DNA from: Janthinobacterium sp. 344
GTDB taxonomy: Bacteria; Pseudomonadota; Gammaproteobacteria; Burkholderiales; Burkholderiaceae_D
Assembly (NCBI RefSeq): GCF_900112025.1
Contig: NZ_FOKL01000006.1
Location: forward strand, 293,199-357,198
DNA: 64,000 bases
Direction: 5' to 3'
Positions 18,264 to 26,045 of this stretch are shown here, in pieces. The position numbers and the translations under genes are program-made. Under the pieces are notes generated by a model. It was not told the origin of the DNA. It saw only the letters and a program-made list of their open reading frames with translations, and did no database searches. Position 1 is the first letter of the stretch; every line of letters starts with the position of its first letter.

Positions 18264-18299
18264 ACGCCGCCAGCCTGTCCGGGCTGGCGGCGTTTTTTT
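18264..18299 (+). terminator. Intrinsic terminator of glmU
   Basis: ACGCCGCCAGCC pairs with GGCTGGCGGCGT around a short loop, followed by seven T residues. Confidence 0.92.
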
Positions 18300-18304
18300 A
18301 TGCC

Positions 18305-18862
18305 TGTGGGTAATCCTGTGGAAAGATGGCTGGCAACTCGGGATAACTGGCACATGTTTTTACAGCGCTCTTTGCCTATGCTTTTTCAAGTGTGGATAAA
18401 CCTGTGTGCAAGCATGCTGAAAAGTCATGGATAAGCCCGGTATAAGTGACGTATAAGCAGTGGAAAAGGCGGGATAAGTGGAATTGTTTGTCGTCAATTT
18501 TCACCATGGCGATGGGATGATGCATGCTTGAAAGTGCGGCCTGAATTTTGGCTCATCGAGATGTGGATAAGCCTGTGCGCAATCTGCGGATAATCGATGG
18601 ATAACTTTTAAGTCCTTGTATCCAAAGGAAATATAGGGGGAATTGCAAAGGCCATATTGTGGGTAACACTGTGCAAAAGCCTGTTGCTAACTGGTGGGCA
18701 AGCTGAGGATAAGCCGGGATAACTTTCCTGTGCTTAGGCAGACTCATTTATCAACTGCAATCATGTCGCAGCAGATATCTGCCATGTGGGAATCCGTGGT
18801 TGTTAAGCTGTGGACAACAATGTGCATAAGCCGGCTGAAAGGCAGGGATAAGTCGGGATAAC
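18305..18862. repeat. Gene-free cluster of degenerate DnaA-box-like units
   Basis: The 640 bases between glmU and the Lrp-type gene hold no gene. They contain eleven GGATAA motifs, all in one orientation. Three are part of exact DnaA consensus boxes (TGTGNATAA): 18391-18399, 18562-18570 and 18821-18829. Near-boxes TGTGGGTAA lie at 18305 and 18658, and TGTGGACAA at 18809. Five imperfect units can be aligned, each reading roughly TGTGGATAA-n-CCTGTGnGCAA and then one or more GGGATAAG/C. No DnaA-trio run or strong AT-rich stretch is present, unlike 3.8-5.1 kb. DnaA binding or titration is inferred. Confidence 0.65.
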
Positions 18863-18879
18863 TTTACAGCCGGACTGGT

Positions 18880-19359
18880 TCAAACGGCGATGCGCGTCTC
18901 GAACTTGCTGCGAAACGTGGAAAAATAGCTTTTCACGTTGCGCACATTGGCGTGTGCGGCAAACAGGCGGTGCGCCAGGGCGTGGTAGGCGGGCATGTCT
19001 GCCACTTGCACCATCAGCACGAAATCGGGCCCGGGCGAGACGCGGTAGCACTGCAGCACAGCCGCCTCGTCCGCCACCAGCTGCTCGAATTCCGCCATGC
19101 GCTCCGCCGCCTGCACGTCGAGCGTGATTTCCACGATGGCTGTCAGGCGCGCACCCACCAGCTGCGGCGCGACGATGGCCACTTGCCGTTCGATCACGCC
19201 GTTTTCCGTCAACTGCTTGACTCGCCGCAAGCATGTGGGCGCCGACACATGCACGGCTTGTGCCAGTTCACTGTTGGTTTGCGATGCATCAACTTGCAAG
19301 GCGTTCAGGATGCGACGATCAATCTCGTCGAGGGTAATGTTGTGCTCGCTCATAGTCAT
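18880..19359 (-). CDS. Lrp/AsnC family transcriptional regulator
   Basis: The protein of 157-159 residues has the helix-turn-helix ITLDEIDRRILNALQVDASQ and APTCLRRVKQLTENG, and a RAM domain (VLQCYRVSPGPDFVLMVQVA). Starts at 19359 and 19353 (MSEHN) are both possible. It is divergent from glmS, and two overlapping perfect palindromes lie between the genes, so autoregulation and control of glmS are plausible. Ligand unknown. Confidence 0.87.
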   Translation of the reverse strand: MTMSEHNITLDEIDRRILNALQVDASQTNSELAQAVHVSAPTCLRRVKQLTENGVIERQVAIVAPQLVGARLTAIVEITLDVQAAERMAEFEQLVADEAAVLQCYRVSPGPDFVLMVQVADMPAYHALAHRLFAAHANVRNVKSYFSTFRSKFETRIAV

Positions 19360-19377
19360 AACGAATTAGGAAATAAA

Positions 19378-19403
19378 TTCATTTTAAATGAAATAATATT
19401 TCA
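19378..19403. promoter_or_regulatory. Two overlapping 15-bp palindromes between lrp-type gene and glmS
   Basis: TTCATTTTAAATGAA (19378-19392) and TGAAATAATATTTCA (19389-19403) are each perfect 7-1-7 palindromes and overlap by four bases. A third, partial copy starts at 19418 (TGAAATATTC). This A/T-rich 15-mer form fits Lrp/AsnC operators. The position, 19-44 bases before the regulator and 112 bases before glmS, suits autoregulation. Confidence 0.6.
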
Positions 19404-19514
19404 TCGCTAAATCGCCATGAAATATTCGGTCAAAAATACATGCATTTAGAAAGCTTATTTCAATGACTCTGCATTAGCATGCGTGCATTGATTAAATTTT
19501 AGACAGAGGTTTCC

Positions 19515-21344
19515 ATGTGCGGCATCGTCGGCGCGGTAGCGCAACGTAACATCACCCCCATCCTGCTCGAAGGCTTGAAGCGCCTGGAATACCGCGGCTA
19601 CGATTCCTGCGGCATCGCCCTGCACGCCGATGGCCGCTTGCAGCGCTCGCGCTCCACCTCGCGCGTGGCGGAGTTGGAAAAGCAGATCGCCGAGGAAGGC
19701 TTGAGCGGTTTCACCGGCATCGCGCACACGCGCTGGGCCACACATGGCGCCCCTGTCTCGTTCAATGCGCACCCGCACTTTTCCCCCACGGAAGAGAACG
19801 CCCGCGTGGCGCTGGTGCATAACGGCATCATCGAAAACCACGACGAGCTGCGCGCCGAACTGACGGCCCTCGGCTACGTCTTCCAGAGCCAGACGGATAC
19901 GGAAGTCATCGCCCACCTGGTCGAGCACATGTATAACGGCGATTTGTTTGAAACTGTGCAGCAGGCCGTGAAACGCCTCGATGGCGCGTATGCCATCGCC
20001 GTGTTCTGCCGCGACGAGCCGCACCGCGTGGTGGCCGCGCGCCAGGGCTCGCCCCTGATCGTCGGCCTGGGCAATGGAGAAAACTTCGTCGCTTCCGACG
20101 CCATGGCCCTGGCCGGCACGACCGACCAGATCATCTACCTGGAAGAAGGCGACGTGGTCGACCTGCAACTGTCGCGCTGCTGGATCGTCGATGTGGATGG
20201 CAAGCCCGTCGAGCGCGAAGTCAAAACCGTGCATGCGCACACGGGCGCGGCCGAGCTGGGCCCGTACCGCCACTACATGCAGAAGGAAATCTTCGAGCAG
20301 CCGCGCGCCATCGGCGACACCCTGGAAGGCGTGACGGCCATCATGCCGGAACTGTTCGGCGACGGCGGCTATAAAATCTTCAAGCAGATCGACCGCGTGC
20401 TGATCCTGGCCTGCGGCACCAGCTCGTATGCGGGCATGACGGCCAAGTACTGGATCGAATCGATCGCCAAGATTCCCGTCAGCGTGGAAGTGGCCAGCGA
20501 ATACCGCTACCGCGACAGCGTGCCGCACCCGAACACCCTGGTCGTCACCATTTCGCAAAGCGGCGAGACGGCCGACACCCTGGCCGCGCTGAAACATGCG
20601 CGCAGCCTGGGCATGCAGCACACCTTGACCATCTGCAACGTGGCCACCAGCGCCATGGTGCGCGAATGCGCGCTGGCCTACATCACGCGCGCCGGCGTGG
20701 AAGTGGGCGTGGCCTCGACCAAGGCGTTCACGACGCAGCTGGCGGGCCTGTTCCTGCTGACCCTGTGCCTGGCGCAAGTCAATGGCCGCCTGAGCGAAGA
20801 ACAGGAAGCGGCGCACCTGAAAGCCATGCGCCACCTGCCCGTCGCCATCGCCTCCGTGCTGGCGCTCGAGCCGCAGATCATCGCCTGGTCCGAGGAATTC
20901 GCGCGCAAGGAAAACGCCCTCTTCCTGGGCCGCGGCATGCACTACCCGATCGCCCTGGAAGGCGCCTTGAAGCTGAAGGAAATCTCGTACATCCACGCCG
21001 AAGCGTATCCTGCCGGCGAACTGAAGCACGGCCCGCTGGCCCTGGTGACGAACGAAATGCCCGTCGTCACCATCGCGCCCAACGATGCCCTGATCGAAAA
21101 GCTGAAATCGAACATGCAGGAAGTGCGCGCCCGCGGCGGCCAGCTGTACGTCTTCGCCGACGTCGATTCGCGCATCAGCTCCGGCGAAGGCTTGCACGTC
21201 ATCCGCCTGCCCGAGCACTATGGCGACCTGTCGCCGATCCTGCACGTGGTCGCGCTGCAATTGCTGGCCTACCACACGGCACTGGCGCGCGGCACGGATG
21301 TGGACAAGCCACGCAATTTGGCCAAGTCGGTGACGGTGGAGTAA
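19515..21344 (+). CDS. glmS: Glutamine-fructose-6-phosphate aminotransferase (isomerising)
   Basis: The 609-residue enzyme makes glucosamine-6-phosphate, the entry step of amino sugar synthesis, upstream of GlmM and GlmU. Cys2 of [20 protein letters not shown] is the glutaminase nucleophile. [10 protein letters not shown] and [12 protein letters not shown] belong to the glutaminase domain. [24 protein letters not shown] and [13 protein letters not shown] belong to the two SIS domains, and the C-terminus ends [13 protein letters not shown] as usual. The leader is about 150 bases and has no visible glmS ribozyme, which is a Gram-positive feature. Confidence 0.98.
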   Translation: MCGIVGAVAQRNITPILLEGLKRLEYRGYDSCGIALHADGRLQRSRSTSRVAELEKQIAEEGLSGFTGIAHTRWATHGAPVSFNAHPHFSPTEENARVALVHNGIIENHDELRAELTALGYVFQSQTDTEVIAHLVEHMYNGDLFETVQQAVKRLDGAYAIAVFCRDEPHRVVAARQGSPLIVGLGNGENFVASDAMALAGTTDQIIYLEEGDVVDLQLSRCWIVDVDGKPVEREVKTVHAHTGAAELGPYRHYMQKEIFEQPRAIGDTLEGVTAIMPELFGDGGYKIFKQIDRVLILACGTSSYAGMTAKYWIESIAKIPVSVEVASEYRYRDSVPHPNTLVVTISQSGETADTLAALKHARSLGMQHTLTICNVATSAMVRECALAYITRAGVEVGVASTKAFTTQLAGLFLLTLCLAQVNGRLSEEQEAAHLKAMRHLPVAIASVLALEPQIIAWSEEFARKENALFLGRGMHYPIALEGALKLKEISYIHAEAYPAGELKHGPLALVTNEMPVVTIAPNDALIEKLKSNMQEVRARGGQLYVFADVDSRISSGEGLHVIRLPEHYGDLSPILHVVALQLLAYHTALARGTDVDKPRNLAKSVTVE

Positions 21345-21401
21345 GCCGGGCGGATTCCGCCTTTCGCTGACGGCACGCTGCCGCCGGCGAGGCGGTCGTC
21401 G

Positions 21402-22283
21402 TCAGGGGGCTGGCTCGGCGCGCGATCGGTACTGCTCTATCCATTTCACGGACTGGGCGATGCCGCCAAAGGGAAAGAAATGCAGGCTGACCTTGCCATG
21501 TGCTGCTGTCAGCCCGGCGGCCAGGCGCTCGACAAACAGGTCCGGCCCCGCCGAACCGAACAGCTTGCCGATGGAGATGCCGTATTTCGACCACATCGAT
21601 GCGCAGGCGCCCACGCCGCACACCGCGGCATAGCGCGCCAGCACCGCGATGCTCGCGGGGCCCGGCACGCCCACGCGCACGGGATGGGCTATGCCACGCG
21701 CGCGCAGCGCGTGCAACCACGTCAAAACGATGTCGGCATCAAACGCGAACTGCGTGACGATGATGGGCGTCATGCCGCGCTCGATGATGCTGTGGCACTT
21801 GCGCTCCAGCACCTCCCACTGCTCGGCTGTACTCATCACCGGATGGCCTTCCGGGTGGCCGGCCACGCCGATCACCCGCATGCCTGCGCGTTCGAAGACG
21901 CCGGTGTCGATCAGCGCGGCACTGTCGGAAAACGGCCCCATCGGGGTGGCGGGATCGCCGGCGATCACGAAGCAGCGCGCGACGTCCGCTTCGGCGACCG
22001 CGCGCTGGACGAAGGACGCCAGCTCGGCGAGCGAGGCGATGCGGCGCGCGGAAAAATGCGGCATGGGCTCAAAGCCGAGGCTGCGCACGGCCCGCGCCGC
22101 GGCCAGCCGCGCGGCGTTGTCCTCGCGTGGCAGGTAGGGAATGGCAATGGTGGATGCGGGCAATATCCGCGGCGCCGCCGCGCTCAGCGCGGCAATATCC
22201 TTCGCACTGACTTCCAGGGAATAGCCATGCGTGATGTTGCCGGCGGGCCGGGGCGTGTCGCGATGCGTCAAGGCGCCTGTCAC
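21402..22283 (-). CDS. Methylenetetrahydrofolate reductase (MetF)-like protein
   Basis: From GTG 22283 the product has 293 residues, the normal size of bacterial MetF. GYSLEVSAKD keeps the acidic residue of the MetF N-terminal EFFPP region, but the flanking FFPP is lost. CFVIAGDPATPMGPFSDSA, MTPIIVTQFAFDADIVLTWL and VRVGVPGPASI follow the MetF barrel, and VSLHFFPFGGIAQSVKWIEQ resembles the C-terminal substrate region. The start lies 4 bases after the metR stop, so both are probably one transcript. It is a divergent MetF homologue next to a methionine synthase system reported not to use methyl-folate, so its reaction is open. Confidence 0.75.
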   Translation of the reverse strand: MTGALTHRDTPRPAGNITHGYSLEVSAKDIAALSAAAPRILPASTIAIPYLPREDNAARLAAARAVRSLGFEPMPHFSARRIASLAELASFVQRAVAEADVARCFVIAGDPATPMGPFSDSAALIDTGVFERAGMRVIGVAGHPEGHPVMSTAEQWEVLERKCHSIIERGMTPIIVTQFAFDADIVLTWLHALRARGIAHPVRVGVPGPASIAVLARYAAVCGVGACASMWSKYGISIGKLFGSAGPDLFVERLAAGLTAAHGKVSLHFFPFGGIAQSVKWIEQYRSRAEPAP

Positions 22284-22287
22284 CGCT

Positions 22288-23187
22288 TCACTGCGCCACG
22301 GCAATGGCCGGCTGGCGCGCCAGTGCGATGAAGGCGCGCACGTAGTCGATGGCGGTGTCCGTCTCGCGTGCGCCCAGGAAGATCTGCTTGGCGATGCCGC
22401 GCGCACCCAGGCGCACCGGCACGACGTCCATCTTGGCCGCGTATTCCTCGACCAGCCAGCGCGGCAGGGCGGCCACGCCACGGCCGCTGGCCACCATCTG
22501 CAGCATAATGTCGGTCGTTTCGATGGCCTTGTGGCGCTTGGGCGTGACACCGGCCGGCAAGAGGAATTGATTGTAGATATCCAGGCGCTCGATATCCACA
22601 GGGTAGCTGATCAGCACTTCCTGCGTCAGTTGCCGGGGCTGCACATACGCCGCCGATGCCAGGGCATGGCCCTTGGCCACGACGAGCACCTGCTCGTAGT
22701 CGAACACGGGCTCGAATGTCAGCCCCGGCTTGTACAGCGGGTCGGGCGTGACCAGCAGGTCGATCTCGTAGCCGAACAGCGCGCCGATGCCGCCGAACTG
22801 GAACTTCTGCTTGACGTCCACATCCACGTCGGGCCAGGCCGCCAGGTAGGGCGACACCACTTTCAGCAGCCACTGGTAGCAAGGGTGGCATTCCATGCCG
22901 ATGCGCAGCGCGCCGCGCTCGCCCTGCGCGAACTGGCCCAGGCGCTCCTCGGCCAGGTCCAGTTGCGGCAGCACCCGGTTCGCCACCGCCAGCAGGTACT
23001 GGCCGGCCTGCGTCAGGCGCAGGCTGCGCCCTTCGCGCAGCCAGATGTCGGTGCCCAGTTGCTGTTCCAGCTTCTTCATGCTGTGGCTCAGGGCCGACTG
23101 GGTCAGGTTCAGCACGCCTGCGGCGGCTGTCAACGACCCTTGTTTTTCGACCTGCTGGACGATGCTGAGATGGATGCGTTCAAGCAT
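22288..23187 (-). CDS. metR: MetR-like LysR family regulator
   Basis: The 299-residue protein has the LTTR helix-turn-helix (GSLTAAAGVLNLTQSALSHS) and unusually strong similarity to E. coli MetR in the effector domain: IGMECHPCYQWL (MetR: IAIECHSCIQWL), AAWPDVDVDVK, PVFDYEQVLVVA, YPVDIERLDIYNQFLLPAGV and MVASGRGVAALPRWLVEEY. MetR senses homocysteine and activates methionine synthase genes. Here it is divergent from the FMN reductase-mesX-mesD genes and upstream of the MetF-like gene, so it likely controls both arms. A MetR box lies just before its own start. Confidence 0.87.
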   Translation of the reverse strand: MLERIHLSIVQQVEKQGSLTAAAGVLNLTQSALSHSMKKLEQQLGTDIWLREGRSLRLTQAGQYLLAVANRVLPQLDLAEERLGQFAQGERGALRIGMECHPCYQWLLKVVSPYLAAWPDVDVDVKQKFQFGGIGALFGYEIDLLVTPDPLYKPGLTFEPVFDYEQVLVVAKGHALASAAYVQPRQLTQEVLISYPVDIERLDIYNQFLLPAGVTPKRHKAIETTDIMLQMVASGRGVAALPRWLVEEYAAKMDVVPVRLGARGIAKQIFLGARETDTAIDYVRAFIALARQPAIAVAQ

Positions 23188-23192
23188 TGAGA

Positions 23193-23205
23193 TGAGCCAT
23201 ATTCA
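23193..23205. promoter_or_regulatory. Probable MetR-binding site
   Basis: TGAGCCATATTCA matches the enterobacterial MetR consensus TGAANNWNNTTCA at every fixed position but one. It lies 6 bases upstream of metR in the divergent promoter region of the methionine island. Confidence 0.6.
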
Positions 23206-23316
23206 TGGATGTATGAAATAAGACCATTATACTTCATCGATTCCCCCCGCTATCATTCATTCCCTTGCTGCTGGGCCTTCTTCGGCCCTCGCGCATCCAT
23301 TGATATGAAAGCAAAC

Positions 23317-23898
23317 ATGACACGTCCATTGCGTTTAGTCGCGGTTTCCGGCGGGCTGCAGCGCCCTTCCAAGGCCGCCGCCCTGGCAGAGCACCTGATG
23401 GACCTGATCGCCGACGACATCCTGTGTGAACAACGCCTGGTCGAACTGGGGCAGCTGGCGCCGCAGCTGGCCGGCGCCGTCTGGCGCTCCCAATTGCCCG
23501 AGACGGTGGAGCGGGAACTGGCGGCGGTCGAGCAAGCGGACATCCTGGTGGTGACCACGCCGGTCTTCCGCGGCGCGTACACGGGACTGTTCAAGCACTT
23601 CTTCGACTTCATTCATCAGGACGCCCTGATCGACAAGCCCGTCTTGCTGGCGGCCACCGGCGGCAGCGAGCGCCATGCCCTGGTGATCGACCACCAGTTG
23701 CGGCCGCTGTTCAGCTTTTTCCAGGCCCGCACATTGCCGCTGGGCGTGTACGCGACCGACAAGGATTTTCTCGACTACCGCCTGCAGGACGCGGCCCTGA
23801 TCCAGCGCGCCGCGCTGGCGGTGCAACGGGCATTGCCGCTGATCGAACTGACGCGCCATGCGAGCACCGCCGACGCTGATGCGCTGATCGCGGCCTGA
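23317..23898 (+). CDS. NAD(P)H-dependent FMN reductase (MsuE type)
   Basis: The product of about 193 residues has the flavodoxin-like fold of the NADPH-dependent FMN reductase family: LRLVAVSGGLQRPSKAAALA at the N-terminus, ADILVVTTPVFRGAYTGLFK (the PxxRGxYTGxFK flavin loop) and LLAATGGSERHALVIDHQLR. Such enzymes supply reduced flavin to two-component monooxygenases. ATG 23305 would add four residues; GAAAG before 23317 favours the latter. It is the first gene of the divergent arm, 70 bases before mesX, and likely provides FMNH2 or electrons to the MesX/MesD step, which is an inference. Confidence 0.82.
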   Translation: MTRPLRLVAVSGGLQRPSKAAALAEHLMDLIADDILCEQRLVELGQLAPQLAGAVWRSQLPETVERELAAVEQADILVVTTPVFRGAYTGLFKHFFDFIHQDALIDKPVLLAATGGSERHALVIDHQLRPLFSFFQARTLPLGVYATDKDFLDYRLQDAALIQRAALAVQRALPLIELTRHASTADADALIAA

Positions 23899-23968
23899 GA
23901 CGCGCCATCACCGTCACCAGGCAATTCATACCTTCATCTATTCGCAGACATCAGGACACCAGATCACC

Positions 23969-24946
23969 ATGAGCAACGATTTTGTCTTCAGCATCAAGAG
24001 CATTGTTTTCGATGAAAACTATCATCCTTCCGATAGCACGCGCCTGACGACCAACTTTGCCAATTTGGCGAGGGGAAAGAGTCGCCAGGAAAACTTGCGC
24101 AACACCCTGAAAATGATCGACAGCCGCTTCAACAGCCTGGCGCATTGGGACAACCCGAAGGCAGACCGCTACTCTGTCGAGCTCGAAATCATTTCCGTCG
24201 AGTTGAATATCAATGTCGAAGGCGGCAATATCCCGCTGATCGAGATATTGAAGCCGACCATCGTTGACAAGAAAACCGCAGAGCGCATCGATGGCATCGC
24301 GGGGAATAATTTTTCCTCCTACGTGCGCGATTACGACTTCAGCGTGCTGCTGCCGGAGCACAACAACAATAAGTCCGCATTCAGTGCACCGGATGATTTC
24401 GGCGATTTTCATGGCAAGCTGTTCAAGCACTTTGTCAGATCCGATACGTACAAGCGGCATTTCAAGAAGCTGCCCGTGATCTGCCTCAGCGCATCGAGCA
24501 GCAAGACCTATCAGCGGACGGAAAACCAGCATCCCATCCTGGGCGTCGAGTATCAACAAAATGCGTTCTCCTCGACGGATGAATATTTCGAGAAAATGGG
24601 GATGCAGGTGCGCTATTTCATGCCGCCAAACAGTGCCGCGCCGCTGGCTTTTTATTTTATCGGCGACCTGCTGGCCGACTACGGCAATCTTGAACTGATC
24701 GCCACCATCAGCACGATGGAGACATTTCAAAAAATTTACAGGCCCGAAATCTACAACGCCAATGCCGCGGCGGGAAAATGCTATCAGCCCAGCTTGCAGA
24801 ATCAGGATTATTCATTGACGCAAATTGTCTATGACCGGGAAGAGCGCAGCCAGCTGGCGGTCAAGCAGGGCAAATATACGGAAGAGCATTTCATCAAGCC
24901 ATACAAGCATATTCTTGAGCAATGGGCTGCGAATGCCGTTCGCTGA
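23969..24946 (+). CDS. mesX: DUF1852 protein, MesX partner of core methionine synthase
   Basis: This is a 325-residue cytoplasmic protein without a signal peptide. I recognise it as DUF1852 from its start (FVFSIKSIVFDENYHPSDST, RLTTNFANLARG), the segment FNSLAHWDNPKADRYSVELE, ENQHPILGVEYQQ and MGMQVRYFMPP, and its place directly before a MetE-like gene. Published work on core methionine synthases found that MesD needs a DUF1852 protein (MesX) and oxygen, not methyl-folate or cobalamin. Base composition is visibly more AT-rich than the surrounding genes. The chemistry of MesX is, to my knowledge, unresolved. Confidence 0.85.
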   Translation: MSNDFVFSIKSIVFDENYHPSDSTRLTTNFANLARGKSRQENLRNTLKMIDSRFNSLAHWDNPKADRYSVELEIISVELNINVEGGNIPLIEILKPTIVDKKTAERIDGIAGNNFSSYVRDYDFSVLLPEHNNNKSAFSAPDDFGDFHGKLFKHFVRSDTYKRHFKKLPVICLSASSSKTYQRTENQHPILGVEYQQNAFSSTDEYFEKMGMQVRYFMPPNSAAPLAFYFIGDLLADYGNLELIATISTMETFQKIYRPEIYNANAAAGKCYQPSLQNQDYSLTQIVYDREERSQLAVKQGKYTEEHFIKPYKHILEQWAANAVR

Positions 24947-24973
24947 TTCATCCAAATAAACGAAAACACCATC

Positions 24974-25999
24974 ATGAAAAAATTATTGCCTACTTCAACT
25001 GCCGGCAGCTTGCCGAAACCCTCCTGGCTGGCGCAACCTGAAAAGCTGTGGTCGCCCTGGAAATTACAGGACGAGGAATTAATCGAGGGAAAACAGGATG
25101 CCTTGCTTGTGTCACTGCAGGAACAGCAGCAGGCAGGCATCGATATCGTCAGCGATGGCGAGCAGACCCGCCAGCATTTTGTCACCACGTTTATCGAGCA
25201 CCTGAGCGGCGTCGATTTTGACAAGCGCGAGACCGTCAGAATTCGTGACCGCTACGATGCGAGTGTGCCGACCGTCGTGGGCGCCGTGAGTCGCCCGAAG
25301 CCGGTGTTTGTCGAAGACGCCAAGTTTTTACGCCGGCAAACCAGGCAGCCCATTAAATGGGCCTTGCCAGGTCCGATGACGATGATTGATACGCTGTATG
25401 ACAGCCACTACAAGAGCCGTGAAAAACTGGCGTGGGAATTTGCCAAGATCCTGAATCAGGAAGCCAGGGAACTGGAGGCCGCCGGCGTCGACATCATCCA
25501 GTTCGACGAACCCGCCTTCAATGTCTTTTTTGATGAGGTCAATGATTGGGGCATCGCCACGTTGGAACGGGCGATTGAAGGGCTTAAATGCGAAACGGCC
25601 GTGCATATTTGCTATGGCTACGGCATCAAAGCCAATACGGACTGGAAAAATACGCTGGGGTCCGAGTGGCGCCAATATGAGGAATCCTTCCCCAAGCTGC
25701 AGCAATCGAATATCGACATCATCTCGCTGGAATGCCACAACTCGCATGTGCCCATCGACCTGATTGAACTCATTCGCGGCAAAAAAGTGATGGTGGGGGC
25801 GATTGACGTGGCCAGCAATACCATTGAAACGCCAGAAGAAGTGGCCAACACCTTGCGCAAGGCGCTGCAGTTTGTCGATGCCGACAAGCTGTATCCGAGC
25901 ACCAACTGCGGCATGGCGCCCCTGGCCCGCCGGGTGGCGCGAGGCAAACTGCATGCGCTCAGCGCCGGCGCGGAAATCATCCGCAGAGAAATCTCCTAG
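24974..25999 (+). CDS. mesD: Core (MetE C-terminal-like) methionine synthase MesD
   Basis: The 341-residue protein corresponds only to the catalytic barrel of cobalamin-independent methionine synthase and lacks its N-terminal folate domain (MetE is about 750 aa). The zinc ligands are visible: His211 and Cys213 (VHICYGYG), Glu253 (SLECHNS) and Cys312 (TNCGMAPL). KWALPGPMTMIDTLYDSHY and DIIQFDEPAFN bind homocysteine. It follows mesX by 27 bases. In vivo it should methylate homocysteine to methionine with a donor that is not 5-methyl-THF. Like mesX it is more AT-rich than its neighbours. A plain orphan MetE-like protein is the alternative, but the mesX pairing argues against it. Confidence 0.88.
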   Translation: MKKLLPTSTAGSLPKPSWLAQPEKLWSPWKLQDEELIEGKQDALLVSLQEQQQAGIDIVSDGEQTRQHFVTTFIEHLSGVDFDKRETVRIRDRYDASVPTVVGAVSRPKPVFVEDAKFLRRQTRQPIKWALPGPMTMIDTLYDSHYKSREKLAWEFAKILNQEARELEAAGVDIIQFDEPAFNVFFDEVNDWGIATLERAIEGLKCETAVHICYGYGIKANTDWKNTLGSEWRQYEESFPKLQQSNIDIISLECHNSHVPIDLIELIRGKKVMVGAIDVASNTIETPEEVANTLRKALQFVDADKLYPSTNCGMAPLARRVARGKLHALSAGAEIIRREIS

Positions 26000-26008
26000 C
26001 CGGCTGGT

Positions 26009-26038
26009 CCCCGGCATCAAGCCGCGTTGATGCCGGGG
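26009..26038. terminator. Strong hairpin between convergent mesD and ycaO-type gene
   Basis: CCCCGGCATCAA and TTGATGCCGGGG form a perfect 12-bp stem with a 6-base loop. No T-run follows on either strand, so it may stop transcription poorly or act as a 3'-end stabiliser. Confidence 0.65.
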
Positions 26039-26045
26039 CAAAACA

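Noticed and set aside
19360-19514. glmS ribozyme or sigma-54 promoter before glmS
   Set aside because: The leader is too short and AT-rich for the ribozyme core, and no TGGC-N8-TGC pattern is present.
22284-22550. Extended N-terminus of the MetF-like protein
   Set aside because: The frame stays open upstream, but that part lies entirely inside metR and reads as its shadow; the GTG four bases after the metR stop is the sensible start.
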